Shown here: piece after piece, positions 14,185 to 24,860 of the stretch
Layout: each line of letters starts with the position of its first letter
Numbering within the stretch: the first letter of the stretch is position 1
NCBI GenBank assembly: GCA_947311845.1
Contig: CAMZMU010000075.1
Coordinates: 17,645,366 to 17,709,365 of the forward strand
Source of the DNA: Poa pratensis
Taxonomy: Eukaryota > Streptophyta > Magnoliopsida > Poales > Poaceae
DNA: 64,000 nucleotides
Direction: 5' to 3'
The notes under the pieces: generated by a model
Seen by the model: the letters and a program-made list of their open reading frames with translations, nothing else
Databases searched by the model: none
What the model was told of the DNA's origin: nothing
Made by a program: the position numbers and the translations under genes

Positions 14185-14511
14185 ATGTTCTTCGGTATTA
14201 TGGAAAGATCTGAGTCTCGTTCCTATTACATGAAGTACATAGAGTGGATCTACATATCAGAAACCCATGAACACAAGGAGGAATACCGCAAAGCTAGTAT
14301 TGACCTCTATAACGCAAGCCTGGAAAATATGCCCATCGACGTCGGCCTTGGGGACCTAGTACCGTGTGCCTACACCCACTACTCAAGTACCATGCATGAT
14401 GTCGTACCCAGGGAACCTCGGAAGCCCGGTCCTTGGTGGTTACAAGAGTTATGTGAGCCTAATTCCAAGTGCATACTAATGATTTTCCGCACCTACTCCC
14501 TCCATTCCTAA
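14185..14511 (+). CDS. Unidentified ORF, 108 codons, possible gene fragment
   Basis: I do not recognise this protein. Residues of about 20-90 (IEWIYISETHEHKEEYRK, then YNASLENMPIDVGLGDLVPC and a segment ending PREPRKPGPWW) have protein-like composition, unlike the AT-rich flanks. No upstream promoter or splice sites are clear, and the last codons run into a Stowaway MITE, so the natural C-terminus is probably lost. It sits between two solo LTRs in a region with no other genes. It may be a stranded exon or a chance ORF. Confidence 0.2.
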   Translation: MFFGIMERSESRSYYMKYIEWIYISETHEHKEEYRKASIDLYNASLENMPIDVGLGDLVPCAYTHYSSTMHDVVPREPRKPGPWWLQELCEPNSKCILMIFRTYSLHS

Positions 14512-14645
14512 TTATAAGATGTCTTAGACATTTTAATATGGGCTACATACGGATTGAAATGAGCGAGCATATGCACTAAAATGCATTTAGATACACGTGA
14601 AACTAAAATAGCTAAACATCTTATATTTAGGAACGGAGAGAGAGT
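14495..14645. mobile_element. Stowaway-type MITE (Tc1/mariner)
   Basis: The left end CTCCCTCCATTCCTAATTAT follows a TA dinucleotide. The right end, 'acatcttatatttaggaacg' followed by 'gagagag', is its imperfect inverted complement. The length of about 150 bp and the central AT-rich sequence fit Stowaway elements of grasses. The right terminus is degenerate (GAGAGAG instead of GGGAG), so this is an older copy and its exact end is uncertain. Confidence 0.75.
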
Positions 14646-14649
14646 GCAT

Positions 14650-15372
14650 CGCTAGTCCAGATCTGAGCACCTATTCATACACTTCAAGGCAATGATGGGC
14701 TGTTGTGACACCTTATGTCCTGGCCTATAATATTTGGATACCTCGACACAACCACTAATACATTAGTGAGATATTTGTGGGATTGAAGAGGAATATTGCT
14801 ACGGAGGTCATGAGCATTGGGGCAAAAAATTAGGCTTGTTGTTTTTTGACATAGTCCTAACTTACTCCCAACGAACATTGGAGACGCCCAAATGAACATG
14901 ATCAATAAACTGCTCATCCTTGAGTTGTCCAAATTTATAAATCATGTTTCACGCGAGCAGATGACGTCCTCGTTAGTCGCACATTTTCCAGCGTGTCGCG
15001 GCCTATAAGGTCTTTGTAGGTATATAAGGTAACAAAAAAATTACCCGGTGTCTGGTGTCTTGTGCTCCCTGCTCAGCCAACGTGGGCCCACCATGCGGCC
15101 CTCACACCGAGCACGGGTTTGTGTCTAACGCGTACACGATTAATTTGTTTCTGGATTCTCAGTTGCGACTTCCCCCGATTTTTTTCCACCATCTCCATCC
15201 ACATGCTTGTCATTTCTGCGGTGCCTCAGTCTTGAAATGCATCCCACTCAATGAGCTGAGATGCCGAGTTCTCTATCCACCCCCGCTTGAGGGGGGAGGC
15301 AAAAATGTCAGACCTTCAATGTCGTTGAAATTTTTGCGTTGCGGGCAAAAGGAGGAAGAATTTTAGCATTCC
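14650..15372. other. Intergenic sequence between MITE and second solo LTR
   Basis: No gene recognised. ORFs of 80-103 codons occur but are compositionally unremarkable and overlap on both strands. A TATATAAGG-like stretch is near 15020-15030, with nothing convincing downstream of it. Confidence 0.35.
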
Positions 15373-15377
15373 CACGT

Positions 15378-17445
15378 TGAAAGTGCATGTGCCCTCATGT
15401 GTGGTTTTGGTAATTAATGACAATCTCTATGGACTAATGGTTGCATTGAGCTATCCTTGTAGGGCTTGTCCATTGGCAATGCTTGAACACCATGTGTTGG
15501 TATCAAGATTGAAAGAAGAAGATAAAGTGATGACCAAAGCAATATTCAAGTCAGCATATATATTAAGAGAAGAAGATGAAGTGCAAGTTCAAGAGAAGCA
15601 TCTCGAAGAAATCCTATGCTTGAAGCTTGTCACCCATTTGGAGATAATGGTCAAGTGAAGATGTGTCTAAGAGAGGTTCTCCCATAGTGGTGTATGGGGG
15701 AGCGATTTGTGAGTCTTCACCAAGCAAAGTGTAATCAAGAAATGTGGTCCACTTGAAGAGATCAAGATCGTCATCATCTAGCTCAAGTGGAATGCGCAAG
15801 GCAAAAGTATGATCTTGATAGGGTTTCTATTTTACCGGTCTCGTGCTGTTGTGGGAGACCGGGTTATATTATAGACGGCGTACTATCAAGAGAGGCTCTC
15901 AAGTGAGTAACTTGATCGCATCTTAGTGGGGAGCTCAAACCTTTGCATACTTGGCATCATCATCTTTCTTGGTTCTTATTTGACTTTTTTTCCTTGTTGG
16001 GTTTTAGTGCTTTGTTGTGTTTTTCATGATAAGCCCAAGTTCACCGAAAATGGATTTCGAATGGAAAACTTGTTGCGTTTTCGGTTTTGGAGGTTTTGCC
16101 GGTTCATCTTTTTATAGAGAGTTTTTACCTTTCTACATTTGGCTTCCACCTCACATGATGGACTATGATGTTTCTCTGCATAATCCTGAAGAGCTCTTCG
16201 TTGCGATTCCAACGAGCCCAAGATCATCGAAATCAGAGTCCGGATGAAAAAGTTATTGTCGTTTTCGTTTCGCTTTTCCTGCAGTTTTCTGGGGGGGGGG
16301 GGGGGGGGAATTCCGGCCAAATATCCGGCCCGGGTCCAGTACCGAAGTTTTAAGTGACTTAGTCATTTTTCGGGGGTCCGAAAATTTCCGGTGCACCGGA
16401 AATATCCGGTCCTTGACCCGGAAATATCTGGTCCGAATTTTCCTGCCTCAGTTTTTTAACGGGAAGATTTCGTGGGACCTATAAAAGGACTCCTTCTTCC
16501 CCAAATTGAGTAGAGCTCCTAAGCACGAAATTGCCCACCATTGTTGACCTTCTTGAGCTTGTCTTTCTCTCTATTTCTCCATGATTCTTGCCTCAAATTA
16601 GAGGGAAAAGAGAGCGAAGATCTAGATCTACTATTCCACCGATCAATCTCTCCTCTAAGTGAGGGGAAACTTTTAGATCTAGATCTTGGAATTCCATTTG
16701 TTGGGTTCTTCTTTGTTCTTCCTCTCTTCTCCCCCCATAAGCATTAGTTGCTTGTGGTGGCCTGGTGGGATTTGAGAGTGAAGGATTTGAGCATCTGTGC
16801 TCTTGCCATTGCTTTGTGCATCAGTTTGTGCTCTCCACGAGGATTCGTGGAAGTTGAAAGTTTGTGAGCTTGTTACTCTTGGGTCTTTGGACCCTAGACG
16901 CCTTTGTGGTGGTTGAGACCTTGAGTGGTCACTTGTAGCTGTTCGGGAGCCCCCAATTCGGTTGTGGGTGTGTGCCCCGGATCGTTGTTGTAAAGGCTCC
17001 GGTTTTCGCCTAGAAGGATTCCGATAGTGGAAGGTGAGCCAATCCTTTTTGGTGCAGTTCATCGGAGAATAGGGTGAGCCTTTGTGGCGTTGAGATCGAC
17101 CTTTGTGGTGCCTCACACCTCTCCAACGAGACGTACTTGCCTAAAAAGGAGGAACTCGGGAATACATTCTCGTCTCCGCGTGCCTCGGTTATTTCTATAC
17201 CCGAGCTCTTTACTTATGCACTTTATATTGTGATAGCCTTCGTGCTTGAAGTATTCTATATTGCTATCACTTTGTTGTTTGTCTTGCTTAGCATAAGTTG
17301 TTGGTGCACATAGGTGAGCCTAGTATATTTAGGCTGTTGGCTTGTTAATTTAAACACCTACTTTTATTCCGCAATTATCAAGCCTAAACCGGAAAAGTTT
17401 AAATCGCCTATTCACCCCCCTCTAGGCGACATCCTTGTCCTTTCA
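15378..17445 (+). mobile_element. Solo LTR, about 2,068 bp, with 5-bp target duplication
   Basis: The element begins TGAAAGTGCATG and ends TGTCCTTTCA, giving TG...CA termini within a TGAAAG/CTTTCA inverted repeat. It is bounded by identical CACGT duplications (15373-15377 and 17446-17450). A TATAAAA box at 16480-16486 followed by a transcribed-looking leader sets the plus orientation. Its distal part holds the 'cccccctctaggcgacatcc' signature seen at the ends of long LTRs in cereal genomes. A poly-G run of about 19 lies at 16290-16308. There is no internal domain and no second LTR, so it is a solo LTR. All ORFs inside it should be treated as non-genic. Confidence 0.88.
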
Positions 17446-17450
17446 CACGT

Positions 17451-18119
17451 GCCTCATTTCTTCTAGGTTACTACGCATCCATTTTTTATTAGAGATGATG
17501 AAACCCTAGGCGGTGCTCTTTTGGAACAAAGTGCAAACAAGACAACAAGGCGATGCAAAATGGAGCGTGAGCAAGGTGAAGATGGGAAACTTCACAATGG
17601 TGATGGATCCACATGCACTCAAGGGGTAGAACAAGAGGAAGCGAGATGGTAGTTTCTTCTCTAGCAGGAAGAGGGTCGAGAGAAAAAAAATGTGGTGATC
17701 ACTAACATATCAGAGGTATACAATATTGTATCGTCAGAAAGAAAGCCGCAAAAATATAACAATGTTATCGCTAATGAACTGAAAAATATACATGCACTCA
17801 AAAATATAACCACCTTTTTACATGATTTTTTATTCCGTAGCACCACACGGGCATTCTGCTAATCAATTATCATGTGAGGCTGACACGGCCTCGTTGTATA
17901 TGTAAAAAATTAAATTTAGTGATTGATTGTTAATTTGGGGGATTTTTCTGCTCCATTATGCTCCCTAACATTAAGAGAAAGTTATGCATATGCACAAGGA
18001 ACGAACTAAAGTAAATATCAGTGCGATTATGTGCTTAAAATGAGTAGGAAGTGAACCATTGACGTATGAGAGGGTGGATCCTGATAATTAATAGCTAAGA
18101 AAATAGCGGAAAGTGGTTT
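17451..18119. other. Intergenic, nothing recognised
   Basis: AT-rich sequence downstream of the solo LTR with only short ORFs. No promoter, RNA gene or transposon ends were recognised before the fold-back element at 18120. Confidence 0.35.
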
Positions 18120-18505
18120 GTGCACCCGAGCTCCAGTGCTCCTCCCACTTTAAAAAATTCGAAAAGTATATTTAAAAGTTTCAGAAAAATCTGAAACAAA
18201 TCATGCATATTCTTAATGATGTATGTAACAAGCGTGAAAAATATCAATGCTAAATTCTCAATATTATAGTCTACACAAAAATGACAAAATGGAGAGATTT
18301 GAAACTATGCATTGTTAACTATAATAAGATCTGTAAATTTGTCATTTTTGTGTAGGTCGAAATATAAAGTATTTTGCATTATTATTTTCCACGTTTATAG
18401 GATACATCATCTAGAACATGCATGATTTTTTCAGATTTTTTTGAAACTTTTATGTATACTTTAAAAAAAAATAAAGTAGCATGAGCACTGTAGCTCGGGT
18501 GTAAG
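18120..18505. mobile_element. Fold-back MITE with long inverted repeats
   Basis: The left arm starts TGCACCCGAGCTCCAGTGCT and the right arm, read in reverse complement, starts TACACCCGAGCTACAGTGCT. The similarity continues inward through 'aaaagtttca', 'aatctgaaa' and 'catgcat' for most of each arm. The whole 386 bp is therefore one imperfect palindrome with a short centre around 18300-18330. It has no coding capacity. Target duplications are not obvious, so the superfamily (Mutator-like is one possibility) is left open. It lies about 240 bp beyond the WIP gene stop codon. Confidence 0.7.
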
Positions 18506-18744
18506 AAAACCCTACTCAATAAATAGACATAACAAATAAAGTGTTACCGTAACTCAAACAGTCCATATACGTAAGCAACACTTGGAACAACAAGAACAAA
18601 TAAATTAAATAAGTTCAGATATCAGCTAATATAATGTGGGAATGAGAATACAATGACATATGCAGAAACATAATGATTCCCTAATAATGCACAGCTAATC
18701 AAATTACCGCCGGCCGGCCGCCCATGTCGTCGATCGATCGGCGG

Positions 18745-20583
18745 TCACATCTTGGCGTCGGGCGGCGGCCGCTCTACGTGGTCCTGTCCGAATGCCCGGA
18801 TGTGGTCCTTGAGCGAGCGCTTGTGCTTGAAGTCGGAGCCGCAGGCGCAGTGCCACCGGCGGCCGCAGTTCTTCTCGTGGGTGCGCCAGTCGCCGCGCAC
18901 GGCGAGCGCCTTGCCGCACTTGCGGCAGAGGAACGGCTTGGCGCAGTGCCGGCGCTTGTAGTGCGTCTGCAGCGTCCGGAAGTCCTTGAGCGGCCGCGCA
19001 CGCGGGTGGTCCACGTGGCTCCGGCACCCGGGGGCGCAGCAGAAGCACGGCAGCCGAAGCATCGCCGCCGGTTGCGTGCCACGGAGGGAGTCCGGCCCGC
19101 GCCGGTACTGCGACCCGTGCCCCCACATGTGCATCTGCCATGTACGTACATGGAGTTAGTATATGCAAAATTAATTTTCCGAAATCATCACATGTAAGTA
19201 TATAGCTAGATCTTGCAAGAACTAGGAACAATAGTCACTGGAAAAAGAATATCTATATGAACAATTAGCACTCTACTGGTGAAGTGGTGATTAACGTGTT
19301 CACTGAAGACAACAGTAAAAAAAATGATTTCAACGTGGGAGAACCACGTGATTTTTTGATAGAGGAGGGTGCAACATCACCGAAATTGCAAGCATGGGGA
19401 CTTGAACTCGGGTGGGTGGGAAGGCATCAGCCCCTCCCCACCACTAGGCCATGCCTTAGTCTGCCACCGAAGACAACAGTGGATCTTCTCTAGCTTGGCA
19501 ATGCGAACAGACAAATATATATGGAGTATTTCATGGGGGAAGCAGCTATAAATCCGTGTACACATATGGATGGATCCACAGTGCAAGGCAGGAGAGACTA
19601 TATGGATCCACAGTGCAACTGTGCAAGGCAGGAAGGAAAGAGGTAGAATTTGCATGCATGCCACCTCAGAGCGGGCGTGGACACGGATAACATGACAAAA
19701 AATGCGAACCAGGCACAAAAGCCAGGATGATGGGAGGAAGCACTACATCTGTACTGGCCCAAATGTGGGAACTAACAAAAGGGAAGTACGAACTCTAGCT
19801 GGATCTCGCGCAAAAGGTTGAAGTCTCTGAACTAAAGCAATCGTCTACTACAGTACGTATACACTGATCAAGATTCCATTGGAGCTACATATGGAACTTC
19901 GATCGGCGATCATGCAAATGCATGCGTGATCTTCAAAAAAAAAGAAAATAAATGGTGATCTCTTGCGTACATATATATATGTCGCTCAAAGATGAACATC
20001 CTTTCAAAAAAGAAAACAATCAGAGATGAACATCTAGCTCGTCACTTAACTTGTGATGTGACCTAATCAATAATTAATTTACCTGCAGGTTGTTGTATCT
20101 GCTGAAGGTCTTGCAACACACCGGGCAGATGAAGTGCGTGGGCCCAATGAGGATCTGAGCCGGGGTTGGGATCCAATACTTGCCCTTGGTCAGCTTATTT
20201 CCAACGGCAAGGTACTCCATGCAGAGATCGTTACTGGACTCATCCTCGTCCTCGTCTTCTTCTTCCTTGTCCACCTTGTGATCACCACCACTGCAGAACT
20301 CGTCTTGTGATGTTCCCGTTGCATCACCATCATCTTTAGGAGGGCGATTTGGGGTCGGCGGGCCGATTTGGAGTGAGATGTTTACATCCTGATCTTCTTT
20401 CTTGTGCTCATGATGATCACCAGTGTAACCAAGGATCTTGCTGTGATCGTTGCTTGATGAAGGTAGGAGGCTGAGGAGTGGGAGTACTTCTTTTGTGGGA
20501 GAGGATGCATGAACTAGGCTTCTATGGAATGGGAGGAAGAATGGATCTATGTGAGGCCTGAGGAAGGTGTATGGGCTGCCCAT
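18745..20583 (-). CDS. WIP-domain C2H2 zinc-finger transcription factor
   Basis: This is a nuclear transcription factor of the plant WIP family (relatives of TT1, NTT/WIP2 and WIP proteins that control tissue patterning and cell fate). Exon 1 is 20583-20083 (167 codons), with a donor after the codons for NNLQ. Exon 2 is 19134-18745. Together they encode about 296 residues, and this two-exon layout with the intron inside the first finger is typical of the family. The protein has a variable N-terminus, an ISLQIG motif near residues 75-85, an acidic stretch ([11 protein letters not shown]), then the hallmark [20 protein letters not shown] from residue 137. Finger 1 uses C153, C156, H169 and H173. 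Further Cys/His fingers follow ([48 protein letters not shown]). The ORF is intact. A SINE occupies part of the intron and a (GA)n tract lies about 90 bp upstream of the ATG. The exact orthologue is not assigned. Confidence 0.95.
19317..19468 (-). mobile_element. SINE in the intron of the WIP gene, with target duplication
   Basis: On the minus strand this segment has an A-box-like GCATGGCCTAGTGGTGGGG and a B-box-like GAGTTCAAGTCCCC, followed by a tail ending in about eight T. It is flanked by identical 12-bp duplications gaagacaacagt (19305-19316 and 19469-19480). This is a complete tRNA-derived SINE of about 152 bp in the same orientation as the host gene. A related copy is at about 26150-26275. 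Confidence 0.8.
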
Positions 20584-20670
20584 GGCTAGATGCTGGATAG
20601 CTAGCTAGATTGCTTCTTAGAATGGAGGTCTGATCGCCCAGCAGTGCTGTGCACCAGGGAGAAACCTATT

Positions 20671-20674
<4 letters not shown>

Positions 20675-20731
<57 letters not shown>
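20675..20731 (+). repeat. (GA)n microsatellite upstream of the WIP gene
   Basis: About 28 uninterrupted GA units. On the WIP gene strand this is a (CT)n tract about 90-150 bp before the ATG, so it falls in the 5' UTR or core promoter. Long CT/GA tracts in this position are common in plant promoters and can bind GAGA-binding (BBR/BPC) proteins. A regulatory role here is inference only. Confidence 0.95.
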
Positions 20732-20734
<3 letters not shown>

Positions 20735-20735
<1 letters not shown>

Positions 20736-23215
20736 GTTTCTTCACGGCTCACGCGACCTCACGCGACCCGTGACATGTCTGAGCTTCATTCGCAGTCATC
20801 CGCACCATGCACGGCTCATGCGTAAATTTTAGAGGCTATGTAGCAAAATCTCCCTATCCGGTGGGGGCTATCGTATGTAACTGTCGTTGTGGGTTCCTTT
20901 TCCATGGAGAGCAATGTGTCAATTGTTCATTGGTGAATGTTCTCCGCGGCTGCTGTGTGTTCACTGTGTTGCGCTTGACACACGCCAATGATTAATATTC
21001 TATTATTTCATGAGTGGTTTAAACCTTATTACTATTATTTTTAAACGGCTACCTCCTTGTAATTCAGTATGGATTTTTTTTTAGCTTTAAACTTTATGTG
21101 TATGTGAATGTACTTAACTTTGCTTGCCGTATCCCTAACGATTTAAAAGCGCATGTACGTAGTAAAGATTAGCTGAAATGATTCGGTTAATCAATATTGT
21201 GTTCCTGCATATATATATAACATAATTTGGTTTCTAGCGTTAGTTTCATACACTTTCACATTTAACAAAATAGTTGTGTGTTTAATATTCCTTTTTAAGC
21301 GATAGATGTGTATTTTTCTATTAAATATATACACAATTTTCTTAGTAATACTTAACAAAAAATATCTTGGTAAGTATTTTTTTTTACAACTAACTTTGTT
21401 TGAGTTAACATGCAAACACACAAAAAAATGCCACGCAAAGGTTAACAAAATGATGTGGTGTTGAAACCGGTGCTTGCTTCTCACCTTTCGGTACTAAGCA
21501 ATCCCAGTTTGGCAAAACTCATAATGACTTTACTCAAGGATTGGACCATGTATCGCTTGATTTCTTGTAAAATTTAAAAATCTGCAAATACAACATCAAA
21601 TATTGGGAGTAGAACATATCAAGTAGGGAATCATGTTGTTCTGCTTTCTTAAATGGAATATCCAGGGAAGATGTAAATGAGACCAGGCGAGGAATAGTCA
21701 CATTGAGGTCTTGTTGCGGCCGAAATTCTCTGACTTTGCCATGTTGACTTTTCTCTGACTTTGAGTTAATGACACAAGGGGATCACCAGATGTGGGACCC
21801 GCTTGTCAGTGACCCAAAGTCAGGGAAAAGTCAGTATGGCGAAGTAAGATAATTCATGCCCGTCTTATTGATGGTCATTCGTCAATCACTCCACGAAAAA
21901 TAACAATCAGATTGCTTACCATAGATGATTTTTGAGTTTATCCTTCATAATTATGTTGTGTTCATATATTTATTTGGACAATCGTATTAGGTACTCATGT
22001 GTGATGAGCTTGGATATATTTTAATAGGAGAAATTTGATTTCTTAGAAAGTCAATATTTTTTATAGACGAATTTCAGTTATGTAGTATTATAGTAATAAC
22101 AATTATAATGAACGGTCCACGCAGTCATTTACCACTAATCATCATATTTGCATGTTTACCAGCATATCTGCCATGATTTCTATATATAAGCTAGAAAGAT
22201 ATCCCACACACGTTACAACGGGGATTATTTATTAAGAAAAAGTGTATTATAAAAGAAAGGATATTTGAAGACTGAAATGGAATATTTTGGGAATATGAAG
22301 AATTTGATTTGCCACAATAGTCGACAATATAAATTTAACCTCCGTGAAATTTTCGTATAGTTAAACGCAAAAAATTGATTATGTGGAAATTGTATGACTA
22401 AAAGAATTAATATATAATGTGAATAGACTACATGTATGAACAGATTTTTATTAATAATTGTGGGATGGCAAAGATAAATGAATGACTCAAACAGTGGATG
22501 GACACCTTGTATATAGAAATAGATTAATTTAATGCATGTTAGTTGGCTTTTGTCTTACAAAAAGTATAGATAGATAGATGTCTCGCGACATGAGTAAGAA
22601 GTGTGTGGAGTATATCACAATAGAGCGTGTAGAGGGATTAGATATGTGAGGTACGAACGGCAGCCAATTATACATATACATTGGGCCGAAAAAGTCAGCA
22701 CACATATGACTATGCTATATTTAAACATTTTAAACTATACACATAAGACGGTATGCAGTATAATTAAGTTTTATGCACGTACCACTGGGTTAATTATTTT
22801 TACCAATTGCTTCCCTCTCATTCTTGTGTCCGATACAACATAAGTGAGGCAGTAAAGCATTGGATATATATTGATGAAACAGTCCCAGATGGGTACGTCT
22901 ATCCTATCCGCTACAGTAAGATGTATGCTAGTACAGATCAGATGTCGAGGTAAACCCCAACAGCATAAGGCAGTATCCGCTGTAGCTACTTCAGACGGGG
23001 CGAATAGCTCAGGTACTACATCTTTTCACGCTATTCACTGGAGAACGACATTGTTCGATGAAATAGCTCACATGCGACGGCTCGTTGAGTTCAAATATCT
23101 TCCCTAACTCATTGCTCTTAATCGCAGTCAGTTAGGATTAAAGGCAGGCGGGTGGGACCCACAATTGCCCACGTCAGCAGCGACGACCGTTTAATCTCTT
23201 CCCTTGCGCGCGCTT
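20735..23215. other. Intergenic region upstream of the WIP gene
   Basis: A long AT-rich stretch with no convincing gene. ORFs are under 100 codons and carry no recognised motif. It holds a small inverted repeat at 21728-21851 and presumably the distal WIP promoter. 22600-23110 contains two short ORFs (80 and 78 codons) that I do not consider genes. Confidence 0.4.
21728..21851. repeat. Inverted repeat, about 45-bp arms
   Basis: The left arm (ttctctgactttgccatg onward) is matched in reverse complement by the right arm (agtcagggaaaagtcagtat, then ggcgaagta). The loop is about 30 bp and contains 'gatgtgggacccgcttgtc'. The arms are imperfect but extended. It could be a small MITE or a hairpin precursor of small RNAs. 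Confidence 0.6.
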
Positions 23216-23221
23216 TCTCTG

Positions 23222-23251
<30 letters not shown>
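23222..23251 (+). repeat. (TTC)n microsatellite
   Basis: About ten perfect TTC units, located roughly 300 bp beyond the stop codon of the minus-strand ORF at 23549-24121. Confidence 0.9.
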
Positions 23252-23252
<1 letters not shown>

Positions 23253-23548
23253 TCCGGCGACATCGACGCAGCGCGGCAACGCCGGCGAGGCAAAACATAA
23301 ATAAATGAAGATAAAATAAACCCGCGGGGCGCATACAGTAGATAAACTTTATATTACACATAAGCTCGACATTACAGAAGCTCGTGGCTCATAGATTCAA
23401 AAGGGGCGCCACGCGCGCGGAGATGAACTGAAAATTACAGGCGGGGACGTTCGCTGCTGCTCCTACCCCTAGCTACGACCCAAAATTGGGCTCACACCGG
23501 AGCCCCGGGGGTGCGGCGGCGGCGACGAGGCGGCGGCGCCGCTCAGTC

Positions 23549-24121
23549 CTAGTCCTCGTCGGAGTCGAATAGCCCAGGGGAGCCGGGCCCGTCGGAGTCC
23601 GAGCTGATTTCGATGACTTCGTGGAGGGAATTGTAAATCCCGACCTCGAGGCGGCGTTCGTCGAGCTCAATCTCCATCTGACGGCGCTTCTCATCCTCTG
23701 TGCTGCGCTGGAACACCTCCAAGGTGACCCGGGGCAGGACCTCGTCGGAGACGAAGTCCCCGGGCAGGAGGGGGCGGCCGCTGCGCGGTGGGCGCTCCTG
23801 CTCCTCCTCCTCCCTCTTCGGCGATGGCAGCGGTGCCCAAGCAATGGTGGAGCTCCCCGCACCGGAGGAGCTTCCAGCCATCGCCATCGCCATGCGGCGG
23901 TCGTACGCAGGCAGCTCGCGGCGCTCGTACGCAGGCGGAGGCCGCATTCCGCGGTTCGTCCACGCACGCGCGCCTCGCTTACGAGTGACGTCGGAAGCAG
24001 CCACGGCCTTCCTAGCGGGGTCAGCCGGAACCCGCCTCTTCCCCTTCCGCTCCTCGTCGGAGCCGTTGCCACCGCCGGAATGGCCACCGCGGCCGGCGAT
24101 TGGACCTCCCCTCCTAAACAT
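23549..24121 (-). CDS. Hypothetical GC-rich protein, 190 aa, with acidic C-terminus
   Basis: I do not recognise this family. The single-exon ORF starts ATG at 24121. The N-terminus is basic and Gly/Arg-rich (MFRRGGPIAGRGG, then DEERKGKRRVPADPARK). The middle is Pro/Arg-rich. The segment LLPGDFVSDEVLPRVTLEVF is followed by a predicted helical, charged stretch (STEDEKRRQMEIELDERRLE). The C-terminus is VIEISSDSD then GSPGLFDSDED, where VIEI followed by acidic residues resembles a SUMO-interacting motif. GC content is far above the flanks, as in many grass exons. Overlapping ORFs on the other strand are GC-bias shadows. It could be a real small gene, a gene fragment moved by a transposon, or transposon-encoded. 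Confidence 0.45.
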   Translation of the reverse strand: MFRRGGPIAGRGGHSGGGNGSDEERKGKRRVPADPARKAVAASDVTRKRGARAWTNRGMRPPPAYERRELPAYDRRMAMAMAGSSSGAGSSTIAWAPLPSPKREEEEQERPPRSGRPLLPGDFVSDEVLPRVTLEVFQRSTEDEKRRQMEIELDERRLEVGIYNSLHEVIEISSDSDGPGSPGLFDSDED

Positions 24122-24544
24122 CGGCGGGCGGCGGGGCTGGATCTACTGGCGTAGCTCGATTTTATCACCGGCGGCGAGCTAATGCGAGCGGCGGCGAGGG
24201 TGGGGAATGGGGGAAATAGCTAGGGCACGACAGGGTTAGTGGATAAGAAGAGAAATAGCTAGGGCACGACATGGCGAGTGTGGGAATTTTGGACCGTCGA
24301 GTTTTCTGGGCCGTAGCCTATGCGCGTTTGAAATTAATAAAACACTGGAGCTAAAAAACTTTGTTGGGCCGTGGAGTTTGTTGGGCCGTGGCCTATGCGC
24401 GTTCGAAACACTGCAGCTAAAAAAATTCAACAGCCAATCAGAGCGCAGAACTGGGACTGGCGCGGATCGGGGGTTTCCTTCTAGAAGGCATGATCGGACG
24501 GCCAGGGTTATATCACAGAAGCTTCATAGGATTTTGTGTGGGTT

Positions 24545-24860
24545 GACCAACTAATTCAGAAAAAATTAAAATAATCACAGAACCTTCATTTTGGTGGGAC
24601 TTAGAATGATCCAGGCTTATTTTTTCATTTTCATGTTTAAAACTTGTTTGAATGTTGGTTTGACTTCAGTTTGACCGAATTTGAAATAATCATAAAATAT
24701 TCAAAAACATAAAAAATAAAAAATAAAAACAGTGCACATGGTTTTTATATATAGAGTAGATGTGTAGGAAAGTTATTTGGCTGATTTAGATAAGGTCGAA
24801 AAAATATTGCTTAGAAATGGAGCCGTTTACACTACCTTTAGAGCTTCATTTGAACTCTCA
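24545..24860 (+). repeat. Diverged first copy of the 328-bp repeat
   Basis: This stretch resembles the tandem repeats that follow. It shares 'ccttcattttggtg', 'gaatgatccagg', 'aaaacttgttt' and 'gaccgaatttgaaat' in the same order, but with many differences and a different tail (a weakly related 'agagtagatgtgtagg' segment instead of the 'ctccaactgataaacaagg' block). It is probably an older member of the same repeat array. Confidence 0.6.

Noticed and set aside
16290..16308. Poly-G run, with a similar one near 39967
   Set aside because: Simple homopolymer tracts without context. They may vary in length or be sequencing-prone.
16541..17313. ORFs of 68-145 codons within 15378-17445
   Set aside because: They lie entirely inside a solo LTR defined by termini and target duplications.
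18724..19197. Plus-strand ORF (157 codons) and alternative minus frames over the WIP second exon
   Set aside because: Shadows of the intact zinc-finger exon, which carries unmistakable WIP residues in one frame only.
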